Origin: CAWDMN01 sp963803155 | Lineage (GTDB): Bacteria > Acidobacteriota > Terriglobia > Versatilivoradales > Versatilivoraceae | Assembly: GCA_963803155.1 (NCBI GenBank) | Contig: CAWDMN010000038.1 | Location: 50,172-114,171 of the forward strand | DNA length: 64,000 nt | Reading direction: 5' to 3' | In this document: positions 17,861 through 26,410 of the stretch, piece after piece | How positions within the stretch are numbered: the first letter of the stretch is position 1 | Layout of the letters: every line of letters starts with the position of its first letter | The notes under the pieces: model-generated | Database searches by the model: none | What the model was told of the DNA's origin: nothing | What the model saw: the letters and a program-made list of their open reading frames with translations, nothing else | Program-made: the position numbers and the translations under genes

Positions 17861-19312
17861 TCAAAAAAGCCGATCCACTTTGGGAATGCCATAAACAAAC
17901 TGGCCATTTTTTACGGTGGCCACGACAACCGGGCGGCGGTTGGTATAGACCTGATCGAACTCCACCTCTCCGGTCACACCTTTCCAATGGTTCATCTCCG
18001 CGAGTTGATCGCGTATTTTGTACCGGTTCAAGCCAGCTTTTTGGATAGCCTCGATCACCATCCAGGCGCCATCATAGGAATGAGCCGCATAAGTATCCGG
18101 CTCTTCCCCATACAGCGACTTGTATTTGGTCTTAAACACTTGGTACTTCGGATTAGGGTCTTCTGGATTATAGGGCGAAGTGGCCACGACGCCCTCCGCG
18201 GAAGATCCGGCCGCCTCCAAGAAGAGTGGATTGATAATTCTTTCGCACGCCACGATGGGAATGTTCATCCCAAGTTCCCGCATTTTTTTCACCAATAGAC
18301 CAGCCGGTTCAGCATCAGCCCAAAGGACAATGCCATCCGGTTGGGCTTCCTTCAACCGATTCATTTGGGTTAGGAAGTCCATGTTGATCTGGCCATAATT
18401 GATTTCGTAATTTACTTCGATCGGGGCCGGTTTCTGGAACAGGATAGATGCCTTCTTGAAGCGGGCTACGCCAAAACGGCCGTACCGATTGTTAGCGCGC
18501 AGAATGGCGACTTTGTTCAGTCCCAGCTGTTTGTAAACGTAATAGGAAATCGTGTAAATCATTTGACGATCATCCGGAACATTACGGAAGACCCACGGGA
18601 TTTTGGTTTCCATCAAGGTTGGATCCAGGTCAGAAACCGCCATCATCGGGATATCGGTCCGCAGCGCCACACGAATGGCAATATGCGTGTTGGCTCCATC
18701 CACCGTCCCAATCACGGCCCAGCATTTGTCTTCATAAGTGAAGTCAATGATTTCGTTGGCGGAAGCTCCCCACAATCCAGTGTCATTCTTGGCGATGAGG
18801 TTAAAAGGCTTTCCTTTGTACCCACCTTTCGCATTCGCTTCATCCAGGGCCATCTTGGTGCCGTTGAACATGGACTTTCCCATGTAGCTTTCATTGCTTC
18901 GTTCCATGGGGGCCAGCAAGGCGACGTTTACCTTGTCGACTTCCGGTTCCGGCTTTTCCCGGCCAGGTCCCCAGAAAGTAATAGCAGAATCACTGGGCAC
19001 AAAGTATTTCTTGTAGGGTTCTTTCACAAATTTGCCATAAGGCTCCAGCTCCTCTGGCATATTTCCATAGAGTTCTTTTTTGTTGGGCGGGGGCGCAGCT
19101 TCTTCCACAGTCGCGGAGGTTGTCCCCCCCTTGGAAGCAACACTCTTCGCCTCAACAGATTTCTTGGCATTGGATTTCACGGCGGTTTTGGAAGCCGTGG
19201 TTTTAGGATCGGCCTTGGGGGGAGCCGCGGGTTTGACCTCTTCAGCTCCAAGCCAACTAGCGATTCCTAAAAGGATTGCCACAATCAGAGTCATCCCCCA
19301 TTTTGCTTTCAT
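17861..19312 (-). CDS. LIV-type periplasmic ligand-binding protein with Ala/Lys/Pro-rich linker, paralogue 1
   Basis: From ATG 19312 (GGAAAGGGGGG upstream; stop of the previous gene three bases away) the protein has 483 residues. A signal peptide (about 1-23, IVAILLGIASWLGAEE) is followed by about 55 low-complexity residues rich in Ala, Lys, Pro and Thr, then a Peripla_BP_6 domain: VNVALLAPMERSNESYMGKS, ALDEANAKGGYKG, NDTGLWGASANE, VIGTVDGANTHIA, IPWVFRNVPDDRQMIY, VAILRANNRYGRFG. The linker suggests the domain is held away from a membrane or cell wall. The near-zero gap to the propeller gene upstream implies one transcript and possibly coupled translation. The ligand is unknown; LIV/amide-binding relatives take amino acids, amides or urea. 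Confidence 0.85.
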   Translation of the reverse strand: MKAKWGMTLIVAILLGIASWLGAEEVKPAAPPKADPKTTASKTAVKSNAKKSVEAKSVASKGGTTSATVEEAAPPPNKKELYGNMPEELEPYGKFVKEPYKKYFVPSDSAITFWGPGREKPEPEVDKVNVALLAPMERSNESYMGKSMFNGTKMALDEANAKGGYKGKPFNLIAKNDTGLWGASANEIIDFTYEDKCWAVIGTVDGANTHIAIRVALRTDIPMMAVSDLDPTLMETKIPWVFRNVPDDRQMIYTISYYVYKQLGLNKVAILRANNRYGRFGVARFKKASILFQKPAPIEVNYEINYGQINMDFLTQMNRLKEAQPDGIVLWADAEPAGLLVKKMRELGMNIPIVACERIINPLFLEAAGSSAEGVVATSPYNPEDPNPKYQVFKTKYKSLYGEEPDTYAAHSYDGAWMVIEAIQKAGLNRYKIRDQLAEMNHWKGVTGEVEFDQVYTNRRPVVVATVKNGQFVYGIPKVDRLF

Positions 19313-19314
19313 AA

Positions 19315-20514
19315 CTATTTCCCCCCTTTCCACAAGCCGTGACTCACCCCTTTGGAAGTGGCGACCCAAATATCATCTCCCTGAAAATCCACGCCATAAA
19401 TATGGTTGTTAGCCAAAGGGTGATCCAATGGGACCTTTTTGACCAGCTTCTTGTCATCATCGTAAACCCGGGCTTCATATCCCTTGGTTCCTTCAATGTT
19501 CGTGGCGCCTTCAGCTCCGCGCTGGTGTTCCCAAACCGGATCCACCGGCACATAGCTGACCCACTTATTGTTGTCTCCATTTACAGCGCCCAGCCCACGG
19601 TCCGTACAAACCCAAGCCACATTGTGATTGGCTTTCACCATATTGATGAAGTTGCTGGGAATTCCAGAATCGACGTCGGTGTATCCCCGCCAGTGGCGGC
19701 CATCATAACGGCTCATGCCGAAATAAGTGGAGACCCAGAGAACTTTGTCAATGTAGCTGGAACTGGTGGTAATGACGTGAATCAATCCGTCATCCCTCAT
19801 GACGTCCACTTCCATCTCCCCATCGGGGTCGAGCCAGGATTTCCACCCTTGAGTGGCAATGTCAAATTCCAAGATCCCTCCGCCCCACAAAGCGGCATAG
19901 AGTTTTCCATCGTTGTAAGTTACATGATATCCCCACGGCTCGTGCTGGGGAGAGTTGGCCGGAGTGAAAACATCCCAAACTTTTTCCGCAACTCGGAAAC
20001 GGGCCGTTCCCGCGGTGGTGGCCACCCAGATATTTTGGTTTTCAATACAGACTCCAAAGACTACGTCATTGGGCAAACCACTGTTCAATTGGGTGAACAC
20101 CTCAAACTTTCCATTGGAAATGTGCGTCAACCCTTTCATGGTGGCAGCCCAGACATCACGAGTGGCCGGGTCAATGGCTAAGGCAAGGACACCCGGATAC
20201 GACAATCCATCTTTCACGCTATAGGAAGACCATTTCCCATTTTCATATAGCGCCAATCCATTGTCAGTGCCGGCCCAGACCCGGTCACGATCAACGGCAA
20301 TGCAATAGACCTTATTCGCGGGTAGACCATCTTCCGCGTGGAAGGATTCCCAATGGGTGTAAATCCTAGGATAGCCATCCGCCGCGGCTGAGGAAATTGT
20401 TGCTCCAGTAGTTTCAGACGGCGAGGAATCCTTGGCCTCCGCGGCCGTCGCTATCGAAGGAGGCCAAAGAAAACATACCAGTATCACCAAAAGCCATGTC
20501 ATTCGATGTCTCAT
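19315..20514 (-). CDS. Exported two-component-regulator-type beta-propeller protein
   Basis: The start at ATG 20514 is set by GGGAGG six bases upstream and a signal peptide (MRHRMTWLLVILVCFLWPP...), giving 399 residues. The rest is repeats of the Reg_prop type: RVWAGTDNGLALYENGKWSSY, DVWAATMKGLTHISNGKFEVF, NIWVATTAGTARF, VLWVSTYFGMSRYDGRHWRGY, VAWVCTDRGLGAVNGDNNKWV and IWVATSKGVSHG at the end. Normally such repeats are the sensor part of hybrid histidine kinases; here no kinase or transmembrane domain follows, so it is a stand-alone secreted propeller. It lies between the hexaheme protein and the first binding protein and is probably part of the same module. Confidence 0.8.
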   Translation of the reverse strand: MRHRMTWLLVILVCFLWPPSIATAAEAKDSSPSETTGATISSAAADGYPRIYTHWESFHAEDGLPANKVYCIAVDRDRVWAGTDNGLALYENGKWSSYSVKDGLSYPGVLALAIDPATRDVWAATMKGLTHISNGKFEVFTQLNSGLPNDVVFGVCIENQNIWVATTAGTARFRVAEKVWDVFTPANSPQHEPWGYHVTYNDGKLYAALWGGGILEFDIATQGWKSWLDPDGEMEVDVMRDDGLIHVITTSSSYIDKVLWVSTYFGMSRYDGRHWRGYTDVDSGIPSNFINMVKANHNVAWVCTDRGLGAVNGDNNKWVSYVPVDPVWEHQRGAEGATNIEGTKGYEARVYDDDKKLVKKVPLDHPLANNHIYGVDFQGDDIWVATSKGVSHGLWKGGK

Positions 20515-20652
20515 CCATATCCTCCCTAAAGGTAGGCCTGCCGAAAGGTAAGCAATGTTGTCGGATCCGACATGTTCGAGCCCACAATCAAATGGCGCCC
20601 CACTGTCGTAGGAATCGGGCATCCCCAGCTTGAAAAAAGAGGTCCCCAAAAT

Positions 20653-23232
20653 CTACATTCCCCCGCCTTGACCGTCCACCGGGCCTATTTTCCCTTTATC
20701 AGTCCAATGATTGATCCTCTTCATCCCGGCCTCCACATCAAACGGCTGTAAAATTCCCTTTAAGACGGCATGCGAAGGTTTGGGCTTATGGCAGGCCATG
20801 CAATCTTCGGCCTGGGGAATTTTCAACCCTGCGGCAATAGCTTTGCTCCGGTCATTCATCACTTTCGTGTACTCGCCTCCCGGACCGTGACATCCCTCAC
20901 AGGAGACTCCCTCTTCGATGTGGAATCTTGGCACACGGGAATCCTCCGTTACCAGGGCCGCCGTACCATGGCAGGCTAGGCATTTGGCACTGTATTGGGG
21001 ATTACCCTTGACGCCCAATTCCTTGGCCACTTGACGGGCAATTTCCCGCCCTAACACCACCCAACTGCGGCCATGTCCCGTCCCCAGCAACGTCTTATAC
21101 TGACTCAAGTGGCAGTTGGCGCAAACTTTCACCCCTTCATAGCGGGCCTTGGATTTGATGGGATTCTCCAGATCCTGGACTCGGAAGAGGCTGCGCCGTT
21201 CCGTGCTGGGTGGAAACATCACCTGCATAAACTCCCTATCCGAATAGGGGGGGCGAGCAGTCAACGTTTTTATATATTCGATCAGCGCATTCAACTCCCG
21301 CTTGTCCACCGTGCCATTGGTGGTTCCGTGCATATCGTCCGGGTTATAAACTGTCCAGATTTCTTCCAGCGAGTAACACCGACCATCATGTAGATAGGGC
21401 GGACTCGCAAAAACATTGCCCAGATGTGGAGTGTCCACCAGGGAATCGGAATCGGAATAGGCGCGGTTGCCCACGTTATGCAACTTCTGATCTGTGTAGT
21501 AAGGGGGCCGATGACAGGTGATACAACGATTTCCCGCGGGAATGTAACGGCCGGCAAAGGGACCGGCTCGAACAAAGGCCCTCTCGAATATCTGATGGCC
21601 TTCTTCCTGTGCCTCGGTTAACACTATTTCATCCGCGCGGCTGGTGTAAGCTTGAAACCGGTTGGGACTAATCGGAATTGACTCCACAAATTTGACAATG
21701 TCTTTGAGCTGTTGTGGATCAAACCCATGGGAACGGAAGAAAATCTGGGCAGTCCGGGGACCGTCCTGCCGGGTAATAGTGGGGTTTTTCCCATTCCATT
21801 TAAAAGGGGCTGTGAAGGCAATGCCGCGCAGGCTCCGGTTGTCCACCAAGTTCTGCCCCATCGAGTCGGCACCAGCCACAATGTCATATTGTAATCCATC
21901 CACATGATATTCTGGATGGCAGGTATTGCAGCTCAACTGCCTTTGATAACTGAATTGGCTGCTGTTGAACAGCTTTTCCCCGCGCCGGAGAGCTGTCTCC
22001 ACTTTTGGCCCTCCCAAATCAATTCTGCCGAAAAATTGATTCGCTCGGGTATCGATGATGGAAATGGAATCGGCTAACCGGTTTGCGACATAAAGCCAGC
22101 GGCCCTCCGGAGAAATGACCAGATCCTTGGGATTGCTCTCCGTGGGAATTCGGCCCACGACATATTCTGAGCTGAGGGCCAGATGCCGGGCATAGCGCCG
22201 GATGGTTTCATCGGAAATTCCAAATTCCCCATCGTGGAATTGCAGCAGGCCACGCAGTTTGTCCATGCCGATGACCGACACCATGTCAGCTCCGCTCGAG
22301 GAAACATAAAGGAATTTGCCGTCCCGGGAGAATACTATTCCATAGGGATCCGCAAAATAGCGATTGGCATCATCCAACAAAAAATAGGCCACTCGCCCTT
22401 CAGGCCGGGCTTCGGCTACGGCAAGGCCGTGAGTCACCATCCAGCCTTGGTAGATCTGGGTTTCAGGAACCAAATTCTTGGTGATCTCCACGGCCACGAT
22501 TGCCAGCTTTCCATCCGGGCTCACCGCCACATCCTGGCCGGCCACGGTCGATCCCAGCCGCAGACGCCCTGACACCAACAGCTTTTGCGTATCCACAATG
22601 GTCAGTTCGGTGACCGGTGCGGTGCGGAAAGGAACCGGGTTGGAAAGCTCGTGGGAGATAAAGAGAAAATTGCCGGCGGGATTCATCTCCTGGCCGAAGG
22701 GGGCTGTCCCGGTTTCAAGACGTTTTAACGGTTCGAAGCTCTTGGTGTCCACAATGGATAATGTGTTGGATCCCAAGTTCGTCACATAAAGATGGGCTCC
22801 GCTCGCATCTATCTTCAGCTGATGTGGTTCCTCGAAGTTCTGGATAGATCGAATCAATTTTCGCTGACCCAGATCAAAAACCATGACACTGTCTTCCCAT
22901 CGGTTTCCCACATAGAGCCGGGATTCATCTGAACTCAGGGCAATCCCAAAGGGATGCCGCCCAGTTTTAAGCTGGCCGGCTACTTTTCGCTCCAGGGCGT
23001 CGATGATGAGAACTTCGTTGCTATTCTCACAAACCGCATAGATCGTCCTTCCATCCCGGGAAATGGCCAATTGGATGGGGGATTTATAAAGATCGTCTTC
23101 CGGCGCCGCATGCTGAGCTCGCATACTGCCGTCCAATAAAGGTTGGGGATTGTTTAACGACAAGCAAAATAAAGTAAACAGGCAAAGGGCCAGCAGACTC
23201 GCCACCAGCATTCCGAATCGTCTCAAAATCAA
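20653..23232 (-). CDS. YVTN beta-propeller / MauG-like diheme / cytochrome c554 fusion (six c-type hemes)
   Basis: An 859-residue exported cytochrome. The start is TTG 23232, with AAGGGGG upstream. Order: signal peptide (1-25); YVTN-type propeller (about 45-405: GRTIYAVCENSNEVLIID, SRLYVGNRWEDSVMVFD, AHLYVTNLGSNTLSIVD, RWLYVANRLADSISIID); a diheme peroxidase/MauG-like domain with CNTCH (435-439), CITCH (570-574) and TPHLGNVFASPPYLHDGR; and a C-terminal cytochrome c554-type tetraheme domain with CANCH (704-708), CLACH (751-755), CEGCHGPG (778-785) and CMACH (811-815). The hemes could pass electrons from the peroxidase-like site outward. No local partner oxidase is seen. The gene lies 50 bases downstream of the HzsA-related gene. 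Whether it oxidises a protein, a peroxide or another substrate is open. Confidence 0.9.
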   Translation of the reverse strand: MILRRFGMLVASLLALCLFTLFCLSLNNPQPLLDGSMRAQHAAPEDDLYKSPIQLAISRDGRTIYAVCENSNEVLIIDALERKVAGQLKTGRHPFGIALSSDESRLYVGNRWEDSVMVFDLGQRKLIRSIQNFEEPHQLKIDASGAHLYVTNLGSNTLSIVDTKSFEPLKRLETGTAPFGQEMNPAGNFLFISHELSNPVPFRTAPVTELTIVDTQKLLVSGRLRLGSTVAGQDVAVSPDGKLAIVAVEITKNLVPETQIYQGWMVTHGLAVAEARPEGRVAYFLLDDANRYFADPYGIVFSRDGKFLYVSSSGADMVSVIGMDKLRGLLQFHDGEFGISDETIRRYARHLALSSEYVVGRIPTESNPKDLVISPEGRWLYVANRLADSISIIDTRANQFFGRIDLGGPKVETALRRGEKLFNSSQFSYQRQLSCNTCHPEYHVDGLQYDIVAGADSMGQNLVDNRSLRGIAFTAPFKWNGKNPTITRQDGPRTAQIFFRSHGFDPQQLKDIVKFVESIPISPNRFQAYTSRADEIVLTEAQEEGHQIFERAFVRAGPFAGRYIPAGNRCITCHRPPYYTDQKLHNVGNRAYSDSDSLVDTPHLGNVFASPPYLHDGRCYSLEEIWTVYNPDDMHGTTNGTVDKRELNALIEYIKTLTARPPYSDREFMQVMFPPSTERRSLFRVQDLENPIKSKARYEGVKVCANCHLSQYKTLLGTGHGRSWVVLGREIARQVAKELGVKGNPQYSAKCLACHGTAALVTEDSRVPRFHIEEGVSCEGCHGPGGEYTKVMNDRSKAIAAGLKIPQAEDCMACHKPKPSHAVLKGILQPFDVEAGMKRINHWTDKGKIGPVDGQGGGM

Positions 23233-23282
23233 GTTTCTGTCCCCCTTGTCAGCAACTCATGGCAAACATGCACGGATAAGTA

Positions 23283-24848
23283 TTATTTCTTGACTCCAAT
23301 CACAACCGGAAAAGCTTTCAACAGGGCTTGACTGACGCGGTTTTCAGGCGCCAGCTCCTTATCCTCATGACAGCCGATGCAGCCGCGACTGGTGCCGCGC
23401 CGCACCCACATCCATCGGTGCATGGTCATGAGAGGTTTTCCATCGGCATTGAGGGTTTGAATGTAAAAGGGAGTATCCGCCGGTAATTGCACATAGAAGG
23501 AACCATCCGGCTCGACCGGAGCCTCCCCAATCACCCGAGTTTCCGCTGGAGCGCCGGGAGTCTGAGCAGCAACGCCTTGAATGAAACGAACCTTCTTAAC
23601 CTCTCCCTTCTTGAGCGCAGCGGCCTCCGGACGGTCCGAATCATACACATTCATGCATTGCAGATCACCGGTGGGCTGGCCATCGAAAACCGCACTAATC
23701 AATCCAGCCGGTTCGACCGGCGGCGCCACGGAGATTGCCTCAACCGCGTCCCACTTTGCATCCATATAGAGTTTGGCTCCAACGGTCTTGCGCGAAAAAT
23801 CGAATTGATAAAGCCCATAAGCCTGATCTCCCTTGGCAAAAGAGACCATCACGTTGCCATTCGGCAAGGGATGCGGATTGCGAAAGCGGCCCTCCCCTGA
23901 ACTGAGCGGTTCATAGCTATGCAGAGGCCGTTTCAGGGATACTCTCCCCAAGCTGCCACTGCCATCCATCGATTTTCCATCGGATTCTATAAACACTACC
24001 GTTCGGTCTGGCATCTCACAGGCCATGGTCTTCAGTTTTCCACCCTGTTCATCGCCACAAAAAAGGTTCAGTCCGGAACCGTCCCAGTTGACCGCCATGA
24101 GAGGGAACCGGCCACCCGGAAACCTGTCGCTGTCTCCCATCTGGTGGCTCGTAAAGAGAATCCTGCCATCGCTCAACATGGAGGTGGAAAAATCGCTGGA
24201 AAGATTATAAGTGGTTCTCCAGGAGACGATGCCGCGCCCTTTCACTGGATCGAGACTTCGCACATAAAGAGCCGTCGCATAAGCATTCCCCTTTTCCTCA
24301 TAAGCCTTCGCCGCCGTCGAAATAAACGCGATCCAGCGCACATCCTCGTCATAGAGCGGATAATTGAGGGCACTGGAGGGTAGATAATGAGGCTCTCCGC
24401 AATCGCTCATATTTTGGGTGATCCGCAGTTTGTTGCGTCCCTCCAAATCCATCTCCCAAATGTCCCAAGAGTCGCTTTTACGGCGCTTCCCGGAAAAAAT
24501 CACCTTCCCCCCATTGAAGGAAAGCGATGGTTGCGCCGCGGAAGCAAAATCAGGAGTTACGACCGTGATTTTCCCATTGGCGGCAAGTCTGACCAGCCGG
24601 CTTCCTTCAATCCAGCGGGCAGGGCCAAGCGCACTATCTTTCCCTGGCTGTGATTGGCTCGAACGATGGGGAACCTGAGTGAAGAGCAAGTCATAGCGCG
24701 GCTCACTGGAGACCAATGGCTGATGGGCTTGCCAAATCGCCAGGCCACCCAACAAAGCCGCAATCAGGATTATCCGCGAGGTTCGACGACTTTGAGCACT
24801 TGATTGGTGTTGATGTTTGTGAATGTCTGCAATATCCCACTGGGCCAT
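23283..24848 (-). CDS. HzsA-related propeller protein with one C-terminal c-type heme motif
   Basis: A 521-residue protein. ATG 24848 (GAGG nine bases upstream) overlaps the preceding gene by 79 bases in another frame; a later start is possible. A hydrophobic anchor or signal lies at about residues 25-42. The middle is a WD40/TolB-like propeller (SLSFNGGKVIFSGKRRKSDSWDIWEMDLEG; STSMLSDGRILFTS; NPHPLPNGNVMVSF), as in the middle domain of hydrazine synthase alpha. A carbohydrate-module-like segment (PVEPDGSFYVQLPADTPFYIQTLNADG) leads to a single CIGCH at 490-494. Real hydrazine synthase has two hemes in alpha plus beta and gamma subunits, which are absent here, so hydrazine synthesis is not implied. 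It probably works with the hexaheme protein encoded next. Confidence 0.75.
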   Translation of the reverse strand: MAQWDIADIHKHQHQSSAQSRRTSRIILIAALLGGLAIWQAHQPLVSSEPRYDLLFTQVPHRSSQSQPGKDSALGPARWIEGSRLVRLAANGKITVVTPDFASAAQPSLSFNGGKVIFSGKRRKSDSWDIWEMDLEGRNKLRITQNMSDCGEPHYLPSSALNYPLYDEDVRWIAFISTAAKAYEEKGNAYATALYVRSLDPVKGRGIVSWRTTYNLSSDFSTSMLSDGRILFTSHQMGDSDRFPGGRFPLMAVNWDGSGLNLFCGDEQGGKLKTMACEMPDRTVVFIESDGKSMDGSGSLGRVSLKRPLHSYEPLSSGEGRFRNPHPLPNGNVMVSFAKGDQAYGLYQFDFSRKTVGAKLYMDAKWDAVEAISVAPPVEPAGLISAVFDGQPTGDLQCMNVYDSDRPEAAALKKGEVKKVRFIQGVAAQTPGAPAETRVIGEAPVEPDGSFYVQLPADTPFYIQTLNADGKPLMTMHRWMWVRRGTSRGCIGCHEDKELAPENRVSQALLKAFPVVIGVKK

Positions 24849-26410
24849 TTGATGATTACCTCATCCACTTTGGTGTGAGTTCCCAACCCGAAATGCATCC
24901 GGGGATCGTGAGCCGATAAATAGCTGGTGCCGTTTTTCTTTTCATCGTACTGGACCAGCTCACCGGCTTTGATGGTGACTTTGGCGCCCAATCCGTCCCG
25001 GTTGCTCTTGGTGCCCTGCAAATGCAATTGCAGCCAGTTATTGCGATTCCCTCCATCGTTTCGCAAGAGGAGGGAAGGCTCGTTTATATTCAAAATCGCG
25101 GCATCCAAGTCTCCATCATTGTCGTAGTCAGCCAGCGCTAACCCTCGTGTCACCATTTTTTTACTTAACACTTCCCCGGAATTGTCGGCAACATCCTGGA
25201 AATGCCTCTTGCCTTTAGGATCCGCTACATTGCGAGCCAGGATCATCTCCTGTGTTTCCGTCAACCGGTGTCCATCCCCATTCACCACCATGACATCCAG
25301 GTAGCCGTCATTGTCATAATCCAGGAATTTCCCGCCCCATGACCAGTATTGCGCCGTGATTATCGCTAATCCGGCTTCTACGGCCATATCTTCAAATAGG
25401 CCGCCTCCCTCATTATGATAAAGCGCGTTATATCCCATGGCGGGGACAATCAGGTGCAGACGTCCCACATGATCGAAATCTCCCCAGTCTCCGCCCATGG
25501 AGGCAGCGGCGTTTCCGTTCTGGCCAAACGCGACAGCCGCATTCAGGGCCACTTCGGAAAAAGTCCCGTCATGATTGTTGTGATAGAGAAAATTGGGCGT
25601 GTTGTCATTGGCAACAAAAATGTCCTGCCAGCCATCGTTATCGTAGTCGACGGCCAAAGCGCCCATGGCTCGGCCATCTTTGTCGACTTTGGCCCTTTGA
25701 GTCACATCGGTGAAAGTCCCATCCCCATTGTTGTGGAAAAGATGACTTTTCATGGCGGGATAGGCCAGCGGGCCGGGATAAATATCGGCTTCATAAAAAA
25801 GCCGGTAGGCCGCATCGTATTTCAAGTAAGCGCCAACAAAGAGGTCCGGCTTCCCATCCTTATCGTAATCCATGAAAGCCGCACCGGTGCTCCACTCCCC
25901 TTTGCACGACACACCCGCCTTTTCGGTCACGTTGGTAAAGGTGCCATTCCCGTTGTTGTGGTACAAAACATTGCCGCCATAATTCGTGACATAGAGGTCA
26001 GGGAAGCCATCATTATCATAGTCGCCTACCTGTACAGCCATTCCATAACCGTCTTCCTCGCCACCCAGACCAGCTTTTTCAGTGACATCTTCAAAAGTGC
26101 CATCATGTTTGTTGCGATAGAGACGATCCGTCATCTTCTTACCTTTGAACGGGGAATTGGGATCGTTCACTCCCTCCAAATAACAGCCATTCACCAAGTA
26201 AAGATCCATCCATCCATCTTGATCGTAATCCAGCCAGCCGGCCCCAGAACCCGTTGCTTCCACAATATTGTTGATTTTCCGAGACCCCAGGCAATGGTTA
26301 AAATTGATCCCCGCCTGCTGTGTCACATTTACAAAAACAGGCAATGGGGACTCCCCTAATACCACCAGAGAGAAGAATCCGACCAAGGAAACCAAGAACA
26401 TTTTCTTCAT
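24770..26410 (-). CDS. Secreted CRTAC1-family FG-GAP/ASPIC protein, first gene of the redox cluster
   Basis: A 546-residue exported protein: signal peptide (about 1-19), then FG-GAP/VCBS blades with calcium loops DYDQDGWMD, DYDNDGFPD, DYDKDGKPD, DYDNDGWQD, DYDNDGYLD and DYDNDGDLD, and a C-terminal ASPIC/UnbV domain (NNWLQLHLQGTKSNRDGLGAKV, MHFGLGTHTKVDEVIIKWPSG). It is the paralogue of the gene at 1462-3153. One loop is degenerate (DFDHVGRLH), so that blade may not bind calcium. Its 3' end overlaps the HzsA-related start by 79 bases. A long AT-rich non-coding stretch lies upstream, fitting its place as the promoter-proximal gene of the cluster down to 16458. Confidence 0.88.
   Translation of the reverse strand: MKKMFLVSLVGFFSLVVLGESPLPVFVNVTQQAGINFNHCLGSRKINNIVEATGSGAGWLDYDQDGWMDLYLVNGCYLEGVNDPNSPFKGKKMTDRLYRNKHDGTFEDVTEKAGLGGEEDGYGMAVQVGDYDNDGFPDLYVTNYGGNVLYHNNGNGTFTNVTEKAGVSCKGEWSTGAAFMDYDKDGKPDLFVGAYLKYDAAYRLFYEADIYPGPLAYPAMKSHLFHNNGDGTFTDVTQRAKVDKDGRAMGALAVDYDNDGWQDIFVANDNTPNFLYHNNHDGTFSEVALNAAVAFGQNGNAAASMGGDWGDFDHVGRLHLIVPAMGYNALYHNEGGGLFEDMAVEAGLAIITAQYWSWGGKFLDYDNDGYLDVMVVNGDGHRLTETQEMILARNVADPKGKRHFQDVADNSGEVLSKKMVTRGLALADYDNDGDLDAAILNINEPSLLLRNDGGNRNNWLQLHLQGTKSNRDGLGAKVTIKAGELVQYDEKKNGTSYLSAHDPRMHFGLGTHTKVDEVIIKWPSGILQTFTNINTNQVLKVVEPRG

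Noticed and set aside
23283..24848. Anammox-type hydrazine synthase
   Set aside because: Only one heme motif is present, and no beta or gamma subunits or hydrazine dehydrogenase genes are nearby; only the fold family is shared.
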